64,000 bases of DNA from Myroides sp. JBRI-B21084 (GTDB taxonomy: Bacteria; Bacteroidota; Bacteroidia; Flavobacteriales; Flavobacteriaceae). Each line of letters begins with the position of its first letter. The first letter of the stretch is position 1. This document shows, in pieces, positions 39,454 through 48,226 of this stretch. Under the pieces are notes generated by a model, which saw nothing but the letters and a program-made list of their open reading frames with translations, had not been told where the DNA came from and did no database searches. The position numbers and the translations under genes were made by a program. The DNA lies in the NCBI RefSeq assembly GCF_030545015.1, contig NZ_CP120653.1, positions 930,001 to 994,000 on the forward strand. Reading direction: 5' to 3'.

Positions 39454-40833
39454 ATGGGCATAAAATCAAAGTTAATTGCAATGAACTTCTTACAGTTTTT
39501 TGTATGGGGTGCTTGGTTAATTACTATTGGGAATTATTGGTTTGGTGACAAAAAATGGGACGGTACACAATTTGGAGCTGTATTTGGCACCATGGGTATT
39601 GCTCCAATTTTTGTTCCAACACTTACAGGCATTATTGCCGACCGATGGATTAATGCGGAAAGATTGTACGGTTTATTGCATATTTTTTACGGTCTTGTCC
39701 TTTTTTATTTACCCGAAGTAAACAATCCATCTTCCTTTTTTTATGTAATGCTATTGGCTATGTGTTTTTATATGCCAACTATTGCTTTAAATAATTCTAT
39801 ATCGTACACCATTTTAAAGAATAAAGGTTTTGACGTAATTAAAGATTTTCCGCCAATTAGGGTTTGGGGAACAGTTGGTTTTATTGCGGCTATGTGGTTA
39901 ACTAATTTAACAGGTAATAAAGCAACAGCAGGTCAGTTTTATATTGCAGGTGCATCGGCAGTTTTATTAGGATTATATGCTTTAACTTTACCTAAATGTC
40001 CGCCATTGCGTTTAATAGATAAAAAAGCACCGTTAACCGAACAATTAGGTTTAAATGCTTTTAAGTTATTCGGAAATTATAAAATAGCTTTATTTTTCAT
40101 ATTCTCAATGTTTTTAGGCGGTGCGCTACAATTAACAAATGCTTATGGAGATGTTTTTATTGATGAGTTTAAACATTTTCCTATTTATGCAGATTCTTTT
40201 GTAGTTAAATATTCAACCATAATTATGTCGGTTTCTCAAATATCAGAAACCTTGTTTATTTTGGCAATTCCTTTTTTTTTAAAACGTTATGGTATTAAAA
40301 AAGTAATGTTGATTTCAATGCTAGCTTGGGTATTGCGTTTTGGCTTGTTTGCTTATGGCGATCCTGCTGGTGGTCTATGGATGATTTTATTATCATGTAT
40401 TGTTTATGGTATGGCATTCGACTTTTTCAACATTTCAGGGTCGTTGTTTGTAGAAACTAATACCGATGCAAAAATAAGATCATCGGCTCAAGGATTGTTT
40501 ATGATGATGACAAACGGTTTTGGAGCCGTAATAGGTAGTAATGTTGCTGGTTGGGTAATTGATAAATTTTTTACTCACAAATTTTCTTCGGTTACAGCAT
40601 TAGCATCGCAATTAAATACAACAACAGATAACCCTAAGTTTCTCTCGGTTTTAAAAGATTCTTTTGGTGTTAGTGTTTCAAATAATGATTTACTAAGTAG
40701 TGAAGTTTTATTAAAAGATTGGAGTTCTATTTGGCTTAGTTTCGCCATATATTCGTTAATAATAGCGGTATTATTTGCGGTGTTTTTTAAGCACACACAT
40801 AATGCAAACGAAATTGAAAATATAAATCATTAA
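39454..40833 (+). CDS. MFS nucleoside permease, NupG/XapB-like
   Basis: 459 residues, 12 membrane segments. N-terminal signature KSKLIAMNFLQFFVWGAWL and GIIADRWI; FPPIRVWGTVGFI and GASAVLLGLYALTLP match the nucleoside:H+ symporter family. It may import nucleosides for the salvage enzymes Cdd and Cmk encoded in this window. The exact substrate is not deducible. Confidence 0.85.
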   Translation: MGIKSKLIAMNFLQFFVWGAWLITIGNYWFGDKKWDGTQFGAVFGTMGIAPIFVPTLTGIIADRWINAERLYGLLHIFYGLVLFYLPEVNNPSSFFYVMLLAMCFYMPTIALNNSISYTILKNKGFDVIKDFPPIRVWGTVGFIAAMWLTNLTGNKATAGQFYIAGASAVLLGLYALTLPKCPPLRLIDKKAPLTEQLGLNAFKLFGNYKIALFFIFSMFLGGALQLTNAYGDVFIDEFKHFPIYADSFVVKYSTIIMSVSQISETLFILAIPFFLKRYGIKKVMLISMLAWVLRFGLFAYGDPAGGLWMILLSCIVYGMAFDFFNISGSLFVETNTDAKIRSSAQGLFMMMTNGFGAVIGSNVAGWVIDKFFTHKFSSVTALASQLNTTTDNPKFLSVLKDSFGVSVSNNDLLSSEVLLKDWSSIWLSFAIYSLIIAVLFAVFFKHTHNANEIENINH

Positions 40834-40864
40834 AAAAACAGAGGTTAAAGCCTCTGTTTTTTTA
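40833..40864. terminator. Bidirectional terminator
   Basis: AAAACAGAGG / CCTCTGTTTT stem, loop TTAAAG, with A and T runs on both sides; closes the permease (plus) and DUF445 (minus) genes. Confidence 0.87.
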
Positions 40865-42097
40865 TATAAAAATTTGTGTTAAAGTATAAATAAGCAAGCC
40901 AACTAATCCGCCAACTAAGGTGCCATTTATGCGTATGTATTGCAAATCTTTTCCAACTTCAAGTTCTAATTTTTCGCTTAACTCTTGTCCGTCCCATTTT
41001 TCAACTGTTTGCTGTATAATCTTACCTACTTCGTTACTGTTTTTTAAAACTAACTTATAAACATATTGTTTAGCATAGTTATTAATAGATTCTTGTAAAT
41101 GAGTATCGTTTTTAAAGGTGATAATTAGTTCAGTAATCGTTTTTGTTAAGTATATATTTAAAGAAGATTGCGGATTGTTTAAACTTTCTAGCGTATCGGT
41201 TTTTGAACGCTGCCAAATAGCGTTTGCATATTCCGATATTTTTTCTTGCGATAAAAATTCATTTTTCATGGCATTAAATTTTAATTGCCATTCTTCATTT
41301 TCATTTAAATCGCTAACTAAATCAAGTAAATAGTTGGTAATTGTAATTCTAATTTCGTGCTTTGGGTTATGTTCAATTTCATTAAAAAAGGTAGTTATAC
41401 CCGAAATTAGTTGATTTGTAACCGATTTCCCACCAATTAAACCTAAAATAGGTTGTTTTTCAACAACTTTTAAATAAATTAATTCGCGATTGTTTTCTAC
41501 ATATAATTTTGCTTTTGGCAATACATGATTAATTAAACGGTTTTGTTCGTTTTTTTCTAATAGATATTGTAGGCTAGAAGCTGCAAATTTTTCAAGCTTT
41601 ATTTCCTTTGATAAATCAAATGCTTTTGTAGTTAATAAATTTGATACAGTTTGGTTGTTTAAATTGGCAATAATGTTTTTTAATAGTTTAGTAATTTCGG
41701 TAAGTAAAAGGTTTTGATTTTTATTGTTATTAAGCCAATTTATAAAGTAGGTACTAATGTTTAATTTATCAATATAGGGTCTAATTGTGGTTGCAGTTAA
41801 AAAGTTATCACTTACAAAAGTTCCTAAATTAGAGCCTAATTTATTTTTGTTTTTAGTGATGAGGTTTGTGTGTGGTACTTTAATTCCCAACGGAAATTTA
41901 AACAAGGCGGTTACAGCAAACCAATCGGCCAGCGCACCAACCATGCCTGCTTCTGAAAAAGCACGCACGTATTCCATCCAACTTTTAGGGTTGTGTTTTA
42001 AAAAATACATCATTACAATGTAAATGCATGCCATTAAAACAAATAGGCCAGTAGCCATTAACTTATGTTTTTGTAGTTGCGTTTTTTTTGCCTGCAT
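40862..42097 (-). CDS. DUF445 family membrane protein
   Basis: 411 residues. An N-terminal membrane segment (GLFVLMACIYIVMMYFL), then EAGMVGALADWFAVTALFKFPLG, the hallmark of DUF445 (YjiN/YheB), a long helical region and a C-terminal membrane segment (GTLVGGLVGLLIYTLTQIF). Function unknown; the topology suggests helices between two membrane anchors. Confidence 0.88.
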   Translation of the reverse strand: MQAKKTQLQKHKLMATGLFVLMACIYIVMMYFLKHNPKSWMEYVRAFSEAGMVGALADWFAVTALFKFPLGIKVPHTNLITKNKNKLGSNLGTFVSDNFLTATTIRPYIDKLNISTYFINWLNNNKNQNLLLTEITKLLKNIIANLNNQTVSNLLTTKAFDLSKEIKLEKFAASSLQYLLEKNEQNRLINHVLPKAKLYVENNRELIYLKVVEKQPILGLIGGKSVTNQLISGITTFFNEIEHNPKHEIRITITNYLLDLVSDLNENEEWQLKFNAMKNEFLSQEKISEYANAIWQRSKTDTLESLNNPQSSLNIYLTKTITELIITFKNDTHLQESINNYAKQYVYKLVLKNSNEVGKIIQQTVEKWDGQELSEKLELEVGKDLQYIRINGTLVGGLVGLLIYTLTQIFI

Positions 42098-42142
42098 ATT
42101 TTTTTATTGAAGGTACAAAAAATATAGATGTTTTATATAAAA

Positions 42143-42172
42143 AAAGCGTGGTGTATTGCTACATCACGCTTG
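42143..42172 (-). terminator. Terminator after fabV (minus strand)
   Basis: AAGCGTGATGTA / TACACCACGCTT stem of 12 bp (one G-T), then TTTTTTTATA on the minus strand. Confidence 0.85.
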
Positions 42173-42192
42173 GTTTATTTTGTAAAAATGAA

Positions 42193-43389
42193 CTAAATAC
42201 TAGGTATATTCACAACTTCGTTGGTATCGGCATCGTAATTAATTTCGTTGAAATTAAATCCAAAAAGATTAAAAAAGTCGTTGCGATATCCTTCAATGTC
42301 TGAAATTTGTTCAAGATTTTCGGTAGTAGCTTCTTTCCATAATTGAGCAACTTCTGCTTGAACATCGTCGCGCATTTCCCAATCATCTACTCTAATTCTT
42401 CCTTCATTATCTAGAGCAATTTCACCATTTTCGGTATACATACGCTCTTTAAATAAACGATACATTTGTTCAATAGTACCTTCGTGTATGCCTTTTTGTT
42501 TCATTACTTTGTATAGTAAAGAAATATATAAAGGTACCACTGGTATCGCCGAACTTGATTGTGTTACTAAGGCTTTGTTTACCGATACAAATGCTTGTCC
42601 GTTAATATCTTTTAAAATGTTGTTAATTGTGCCAGTTGTAGCTTCTAAATCGTTTTTAGCTTGGCCAATTGTACCGTTGCGGTAAATTGGGAAAGTAAGT
42701 TCAGGTCCAATATATGAATAAGCAACCGTTTTTACGTTATCTGCTAAAACACCTGCGTTGTGTAGGTCTTCCATCCAAAATTTCCAATCTTCACCACCCA
42801 TAACAGCAATGGTATTGTCAATATCTTCTTGACTATCGATAGGATTAATAGTAATATCTGAAACAACACCCGAGTGAAAATCTACTGTTTTGTTTTCAAA
42901 TGGTTGCCCAATTGGTTTTAAAACCGAAGCATAAGCAACACCTGTTTTAGGATGTGTTCTACGTGGCGATGCTAAACTGTAAACAACTAAATCAACAGTT
43001 CCTAAATCTTTTTTAATTAAATCGATCGTTTGTTTTTTGATTTCGTCAGAAAAAGCATCACCGTTAATAGATTTTGCGTACAAACCTGCATTTTGAGCTT
43101 CTTTTTCAAAAGCAGCAGAATTGTACCAACCTGCAGTTCCTGGTTTACCTTCTGCCGCTGGTTTTTCAAAGAACACACCAATTGTTGCTGCACCTGAACC
43201 AAATGCTGCTGCAATACGAGATGAAATTCCGAAACCTGTTGACGCACCAATTACTAAAACTTTTTTTGGTCCGTTTGCTATTGTTCCTTTTGATCGTACA
43301 TAATCAATTTGATTTTTAATATTTAAGGCAGTTCCTTCTGGATGTGCTGTTAAACATATGAAACCTCTTGTTCTTGGTTTTATGATCAT
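42193..43389 (-). CDS. fabV: Enoyl-[acyl-carrier-protein] reductase FabV (NADH)
   Basis: 398 residues. Trans-2-enoyl-CoA/ACP reductase of the last step of fatty acid elongation. N-terminal signature IIKPRTRGFICLTAHPEGT, Rossmann motif VLVIGASTGFGISSRIAAAF, YSLASPRRTHPKTG and the active-site Y-x8-K in IYRNGTIGQAK preceded by YSYIGPE. FabV enzymes are naturally resistant to triclosan. Length and motifs are complete; monocistronic. Confidence 0.95.
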   Translation of the reverse strand: MIIKPRTRGFICLTAHPEGTALNIKNQIDYVRSKGTIANGPKKVLVIGASTGFGISSRIAAAFGSGAATIGVFFEKPAAEGKPGTAGWYNSAAFEKEAQNAGLYAKSINGDAFSDEIKKQTIDLIKKDLGTVDLVVYSLASPRRTHPKTGVAYASVLKPIGQPFENKTVDFHSGVVSDITINPIDSQEDIDNTIAVMGGEDWKFWMEDLHNAGVLADNVKTVAYSYIGPELTFPIYRNGTIGQAKNDLEATTGTINNILKDINGQAFVSVNKALVTQSSSAIPVVPLYISLLYKVMKQKGIHEGTIEQMYRLFKERMYTENGEIALDNEGRIRVDDWEMRDDVQAEVAQLWKEATTENLEQISDIEGYRNDFFNLFGFNFNEINYDADTNEVVNIPSI

Positions 43390-43508
43390 TTTAGATATAT
43401 TTTATTATTTTTTTGTAGTTGTAAATTAGGTATCAAATTTAACTATTTATATCTTATTACAAAAACAATATTTATTGTTGATATTGTGAATTTTAGCTTA
43501 GTTATTTT

Positions 43509-44249
43509 TTATAAAGATACTTTTGTTTTGCTTAAAATTAGCGAAATTAAAATATAAATGGCTATAATAACGGGTATAGCTACAAACTGAAAAATAATTA
43601 GTAACACCACGCAAAGTAACAAGAATAATAAGGCCGTTTTGTTTTTACTAAGCTGGTCGCTTTTAATTTTTAACGAAAATAAAGGCAATTCTGCGTTCAT
43701 GATCAATGCGCTAAAAAAACTTATAACTACCAAAATATAAGGGTTGCTAAGTAAATTTATAAGTGTTTCATTAGCAGTTGTGCTTAAAATAAGCGGTATA
43801 CTTAAAACAAAAAGTGCATTTGCAGGGGTGGGTAGCCCTATAAAACTATCAGTTTGTCTTGTATCTATATTAAATTTAGCCAAACGCATACACGCACCTA
43901 AAGTTATAATAAAGCCAATAAAAGGTACCAATTTCATGTAAAAAGTTTCGTTGGTAACCAAATAAGTTTCATCGTTTTGTTGAATATGCGAAAGCATTTG
44001 GTACATTACCACGCCAGGTACTACCCCCGATGTAACCATATCAGCTAAAGAATCTAGCTGAACACCTAACGGACTAGTAACTTTTAATATTCTGGCAGCA
44101 AATCCGTCCCAAAAATCAAAGAAAATTCCTAAACAAACCCAAAAAAATGCCATTTGTAAATTATCGTCAAAAGCATAAACTAGAGCAATTAAGCCCGAAA
44201 GTAAATTTAAAAGTGTAATTGCATTGGGAATGTGTTTTTTTATTGCCAT
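43509..44249 (-). CDS. pssA: CDP-diacylglycerol--serine O-phosphatidyltransferase
   Basis: 246 residues, about eight membrane segments. The CDP-alcohol phosphotransferase motif is complete: D45-x2-D48-G49-x2-A-R53-x8-G62-x3-D66-x3-D70 (starts DFWDGFAAR). N-terminal HIPNAITLLNLLSGL is typical of PssA. Makes phosphatidylserine from the CdsA product for Psd (25439-26092). Confidence 0.92.
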   Translation of the reverse strand: MAIKKHIPNAITLLNLLSGLIALVYAFDDNLQMAFFWVCLGIFFDFWDGFAARILKVTSPLGVQLDSLADMVTSGVVPGVVMYQMLSHIQQNDETYLVTNETFYMKLVPFIGFIITLGACMRLAKFNIDTRQTDSFIGLPTPANALFVLSIPLILSTTANETLINLLSNPYILVVISFFSALIMNAELPLFSLKIKSDQLSKNKTALLFLLLCVVLLIIFQFVAIPVIIAIYILISLILSKTKVSL

Positions 44250-44351
44250 GAATTTTATATTTTTATTTTTAAAACAAATGTAAACAATAAGTTCTAAGTA
44301 TTTAGAGTTTATATATTGTAAAATTTTGTAATATTTGTAAAATTTATTTTC

Positions 44352-45434
44352 GTGAAAAAAAGGTTATCCATAGTGTTTTTACTTTTTGCAACCGTAAGTT
44401 TGCAAGCACAAACCGCAAGAAAATACTCTAATGAATTTTTAAACATTGGGGTAGATGCAGCTTCATTTGGTATGGCAAATAGTGTAATTGCACAAACGGC
44501 CGATGTAAATTCGGGGTATTGGAACCCTGCTGGTTTAGTGTATTTACAAGATAAACAAGTAGGTTTAATGCACGCTAGTTATTTTGCAAACATTGCACAA
44601 TATGATTATGCTGCATTTGCAATGCCTATAGATGAAAAAAGTGCAGTAGCTTTTTCGGCTATACGTTTTGGGGTTGATGATATTATGAATACCACCGAAT
44701 TAATTGATCAAAATGGAAACGTAGATTACAATCGTATTTCGCTATTTTCGGCTGCCGATTATGCTTTTAATATTTCCTATGCACGTAAATTAGCAGTTGA
44801 CGGTTTGTCTTTAGGTGCAAATTCAAAAATTGTGCGTAGGGTTATTGGAGATTTTGCAAAATCATGGGGTTTTGGGTTAGATATTGGTTTACAGTACCAT
44901 ACCGAAAAATGGAAATTTGGTGTGATGGCACGCGATATTACAACTACTTATAATGTTTGGAATATTAATAAAGCCGAATTTGAAAAAATAAAAGGTGCGG
45001 TTGAAGGTCAAAATCAAACACTTCCAGAAACAACTGAACTTACACTACCAAAATTACAAATAGGTGTAGCACGCGATTTTATGTTAACTGATAAATTTAA
45101 TTTAACAACTGCGGCTGTTTTACATACCGAATTTTATCAAACAAACGCCTTAATTTCTACATCAGCATTTAGTATGCAACCATCGGCAGGTTTTGAATTT
45201 GGGTATGATAAAATGGTTTTTGTTCGAGCCGGTGTTGGGAATTTTCAAAATGAATTACAAATTGATAATTCTGAAAAGCTAACATTTCAACCTAACATTG
45301 GTTTAGGTTTTAAATACAAAGGCATACAAGTTGATTATGCTTTAACCGATATAGGTAATCAAAGTGCATCACTTTATTCAAATATATTTTCGTTAAAATT
45401 AGATTTAGGAATCTTTACAAAAACAAATGAATAA
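44352..45434 (+). CDS. PorV/PorQ family outer-membrane protein
   Basis: 360 residues. Starts at GTG (no in-frame ATG nearby); signal peptide ends VSLQAQ. YSNEFLNIGVDAASFGMANS followed by SGYWNPAGL is the PorV/PorQ family N-terminus, and the rest is a beta-barrel. It is neither PorV nor PorQ, which are elsewhere in the window, so it is a third member of the family, perhaps a cargo adaptor for the T9SS. It overlaps the next gene by 8 bases. Confidence 0.82.
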   Translation: MKKRLSIVFLLFATVSLQAQTARKYSNEFLNIGVDAASFGMANSVIAQTADVNSGYWNPAGLVYLQDKQVGLMHASYFANIAQYDYAAFAMPIDEKSAVAFSAIRFGVDDIMNTTELIDQNGNVDYNRISLFSAADYAFNISYARKLAVDGLSLGANSKIVRRVIGDFAKSWGFGLDIGLQYHTEKWKFGVMARDITTTYNVWNINKAEFEKIKGAVEGQNQTLPETTELTLPKLQIGVARDFMLTDKFNLTTAAVLHTEFYQTNALISTSAFSMQPSAGFEFGYDKMVFVRAGVGNFQNELQIDNSEKLTFQPNIGLGFKYKGIQVDYALTDIGNQSASLYSNIFSLKLDLGIFTKTNE

Positions 45435-46551
45435 TTTTCTAATTAAATTTAAACAACAAATCGTACTACTGGTTTGTTGTTTTTCTTTTTTACAATTTCA
45501 AGCACAACCATCGTACTTAACTGAACAAGCCGAAATTAGCGTGCTTACATGTGGGGTTGGTAATGAAATGTATACTCTTTTTGGACATACAGCACTTAGA
45601 GTTAAAGACTTTAACCAAAATTTAGATGTGGTGTACAATTGGGGAATGTTTGATTTTAAAACACCTAATTTTTATAGTAAATTTGTTAAAGGTGATTTGT
45701 TGTATTTTTTAAATGTATCAGATTTTAATAATTTTATAAATGATTATACGTACGATAACCGTGAAGTTATAGAACAACAACTTAATTTAACGTATTCTCA
45801 AAAAATGGCGGTTTGGAACGAAATAAACCGACAATTAAAAGGCAGCGATCGTTATTACACATATGGTTTTATAAAAAACAACTGTACAACTAAAGTTGTA
45901 GATGTTATAAATAAAACAATTTCAGCTCCGTTACAAACAAATTTCCCAAAAAATAATTTTTCATATCGTTATATATTGAATGAAGGTTTAACAAACCATT
46001 ATTTTGAAAAATTAGGTATTAATTTGCTTTTTGGATACAAAACAAACAAGCAAAATCAGCTTATTTTTCTTCCAATAAAGTTAAAAGACGCCTTAACATT
46101 TAACCAAAAAATTGTTAAAAGTGAAAAAAAACTAAATTACGTACAAACCATAAAAAACGGTTTTAATTTAAATTCTGTTTACACTTTGTGGGTAATAGCA
46201 TTGTTTTTGGCTATTTTTGCATTAAAGAAAAATGTACAACGGTTTTATTTTTTACTAACTGCACTTTTTAGTTTGTTTTTGTTGGCTGTAAGTTTATTTA
46301 CACACCACGAAGAATTACTTTTAAATATGTGGATTCTTTTCTATAACCCATTATATATTGTTGGAATGGTTTTAAAAAATAGAAAAGTTTTTTGGGTTGC
46401 TTTAATATTTACAACTATAGGATTACTTTTTATGGGGATTGAGTTGTTAATGGTAGCAATCCCTTTAATCGTTTTACATTTAACTTTTATTTTGGCATTA
46501 TTTTTGCCTAAGTTTAGTAAAATTGGAAGATTAGAAAAGGAAAATGTTTAG
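45427..46551 (+). CDS. Lnb-like (DUF4105) lipoprotein N-acyltransferase domain protein
   Basis: 374 residues. Signal peptide (ends FLQFQAQ), then a periplasmic DUF4105 domain with the Cys/His pair: CGVGNEMYTLFGHTALRV and NNCTTKVVDVI. Four to five membrane segments follow (about 245-365). The family was identified in Bacteroides as Lnb, which N-acylates lipoproteins by a cysteine transferase mechanism; Bacteroidota lack Lnt. This assignment is by motif. It overlaps both neighbours by 8 bases. Confidence 0.8.
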   Translation: MNNFLIKFKQQIVLLVCCFSFLQFQAQPSYLTEQAEISVLTCGVGNEMYTLFGHTALRVKDFNQNLDVVYNWGMFDFKTPNFYSKFVKGDLLYFLNVSDFNNFINDYTYDNREVIEQQLNLTYSQKMAVWNEINRQLKGSDRYYTYGFIKNNCTTKVVDVINKTISAPLQTNFPKNNFSYRYILNEGLTNHYFEKLGINLLFGYKTNKQNQLIFLPIKLKDALTFNQKIVKSEKKLNYVQTIKNGFNLNSVYTLWVIALFLAIFALKKNVQRFYFLLTALFSLFLLAVSLFTHHEELLLNMWILFYNPLYIVGMVLKNRKVFWVALIFTTIGLLFMGIELLMVAIPLIVLHLTFILALFLPKFSKIGRLEKENV

Positions 46552-47299
46552 TTTTTTTAAGAAAAGAAAAATATTAAAAGATATTATACCTAATAATTTT
46601 GTTGATATACACTCGCATTTATTATATGGTTTAGACGATGGAAGTAAATCGTTACAAGAAACACGTGAATTAATTGAAAGTTTACAATTGTTTGGTTTTA
46701 AACAGTTTATTACAACGCCGCACACAACTCCGTTAGTTTGGGAAAATACAAAAGAACAAATTGTAGAACAATACAATAAAGTTAAAATAGAGTTAGGTTT
46801 TTCTACAAAACAACTTAAAGTAGCTTCAGAATATTTAATGGACGATTCTTTTTTAAAAAGAATTGAAAATGAAAAATTATTGTGTATAAAAGATAATTAT
46901 GTATTAGTTGAAATGTCTTACATAAATCCACCAATACATTTATACGAAATTATTATGGAATTACATTCGCAAGGATATCAGCCTATTTTAGCACATCCTG
47001 AGCGTTATAATTTTTATAAAAATGATTATGCAAGTTTTAAGAAGTTAAAAAGTGCTGGTTGTTTGTTTCAAATGAATTTATTAAGTAGCACCGGTTATTA
47101 CGGAAGTGGTATTGCCGAAGTTTCAGATTATTTATTAAAAGAAAATATGTATGATTTTGTAGGCAGCGATGTTCATCATAAAAAACATATTGATGCTTTT
47201 GGTGATGAAATTAAACTTAAAAACGTTGACCTATTTGAACAACTAATTCAAAAAAACGATTTTTTTAAAGAAAAGGAATTAAATACTACACTTGTGTAG
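46544..47299 (+). CDS. CpsB/CapC-family tyrosine-protein phosphatase
   Basis: 251 residues of the PHP fold. Metal-binding motifs: FVDIHSHLLYGLDDGS at the start, TTPHTTP, HPERYNFY and FVGSDVHHKKH at the end. In capsule operons these Mn-dependent enzymes dephosphorylate the Wzc-type kinase; no kinase or capsule gene is next to it here. Its gene overlaps the Lnb-like gene by 8 bases, giving a three-gene operon with the PorV/PorQ-like barrel. Confidence 0.87.
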   Translation: MFSFFKKRKILKDIIPNNFVDIHSHLLYGLDDGSKSLQETRELIESLQLFGFKQFITTPHTTPLVWENTKEQIVEQYNKVKIELGFSTKQLKVASEYLMDDSFLKRIENEKLLCIKDNYVLVEMSYINPPIHLYEIIMELHSQGYQPILAHPERYNFYKNDYASFKKLKSAGCLFQMNLLSSTGYYGSGIAEVSDYLLKENMYDFVGSDVHHKKHIDAFGDEIKLKNVDLFEQLIQKNDFFKEKELNTTLV

Positions 47300-47305
47300 T
47301 TTTTC
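47285..47305 (+). terminator. Hairpin overlapping the phosphatase stop codon
   Basis: ACTACAC-TT-GTGTAGT followed by TTTTT; the stop TAG lies in the right arm. The first of two tandem terminators. Confidence 0.7.
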
Positions 47306-47316
47306 TACAAACAACA

Positions 47317-47343
47317 AAACGTCTAAATTTAGACGTTTTTGTT
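47317..47343. terminator. Second, bidirectional terminator
   Basis: AAAACGTCTAAA / TTTAGACGTTTT, perfect palindrome with T and A runs; serves the phosphatase (plus) and YitT (minus) genes. Confidence 0.85.
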
Positions 47344-47344
47344 T

Positions 47345-48214
47345 TTAATGTGCATGTTTTTTCTTTAAAATTCCTCCTGCAGTTTCTTTAATTGAGCTAG
47401 AGAATATAAAGGCTTTATCATCAATTTCATGTATAGCTGTTTTTAATTTTCTAACTTCTAAACGGGTTACAACAGTGTAAACAATATCGGTTTCAGTACT
47501 TTTTTCAAAACTATCTTTCATAAAACCACGCTCGCCTTTATAAACGGTTATTCCTTTACCCATTTGTAGTACTAAAAAAGCTTTTACTTCATCGCTTTTA
47601 GATGATATGATAGTTACGCCTGTAAATTCTTCAAAACCTTCTACAACATAGTCTATTGTTTTAGATGCTACAAAATAGGTTAACATAGAATAAAATGCAG
47701 CTTCTAATCCAAAGAAAGTTCCAGCAATTAAGAAAATTAAGATATTTATACCCAAAATAATTTCGCTCATAGAAAAACCTACTTTTTTACCCGTATAAAC
47801 AGCTAAAACTTCAATTCCATCTAAAGCAATTCCACTTTTCATACCAAAACCAACACCTAATCCAATAAAAAATCCTCCAAAAACCGAAACAATTAATTTG
47901 TCATGTGATACTTCTGGAAAAGGGATAAAAAGTAAGCAAAGGCCTAAAATTATTACCGAAATAATTGATTTTATAGCAAATGTTTTTCCTATTAATTTGC
48001 CGCCAAGTAGCAAAAACGGAATGTTAAGAGCTACAAAAATAAGAGCTATGTTTATGTGGTATTTTTTGTATAAAAGTAGTGCAATACCTGTTACACCACC
48101 ATCGAAAAAATGATTAGGAATTAGTAAACTTTTTAAAGCAAAGCTTATGCTTAAAATTCCTAATAACATAAATAAGTAATCTTTAAAACTGTCGTTCGTT
48201 AAAATTTTTTTCAT
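47345..48214 (-). CDS. YitT family membrane protein
   Basis: 289 residues. Five membrane segments of the DUF161 type (LMLLGILSISFALKSLLIP; FFDGGVTGIALLL), then a C-terminal DUF2179 domain (about 200-280; TVYKGERGFMK, DIVYTVVTRLEVRKL). Function unknown. It begins 12 bases after the cyclase-HD gene, so it may belong to that operon. Confidence 0.88.
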   Translation of the reverse strand: MKKILTNDSFKDYLFMLLGILSISFALKSLLIPNHFFDGGVTGIALLLYKKYHINIALIFVALNIPFLLLGGKLIGKTFAIKSIISVIILGLCLLFIPFPEVSHDKLIVSVFGGFFIGLGVGFGMKSGIALDGIEVLAVYTGKKVGFSMSEIILGINILIFLIAGTFFGLEAAFYSMLTYFVASKTIDYVVEGFEEFTGVTIISSKSDEVKAFLVLQMGKGITVYKGERGFMKDSFEKSTETDIVYTVVTRLEVRKLKTAIHEIDDKAFIFSSSIKETAGGILKKKHAH

Positions 48215-48226
48215 TTTTTTATTTGG

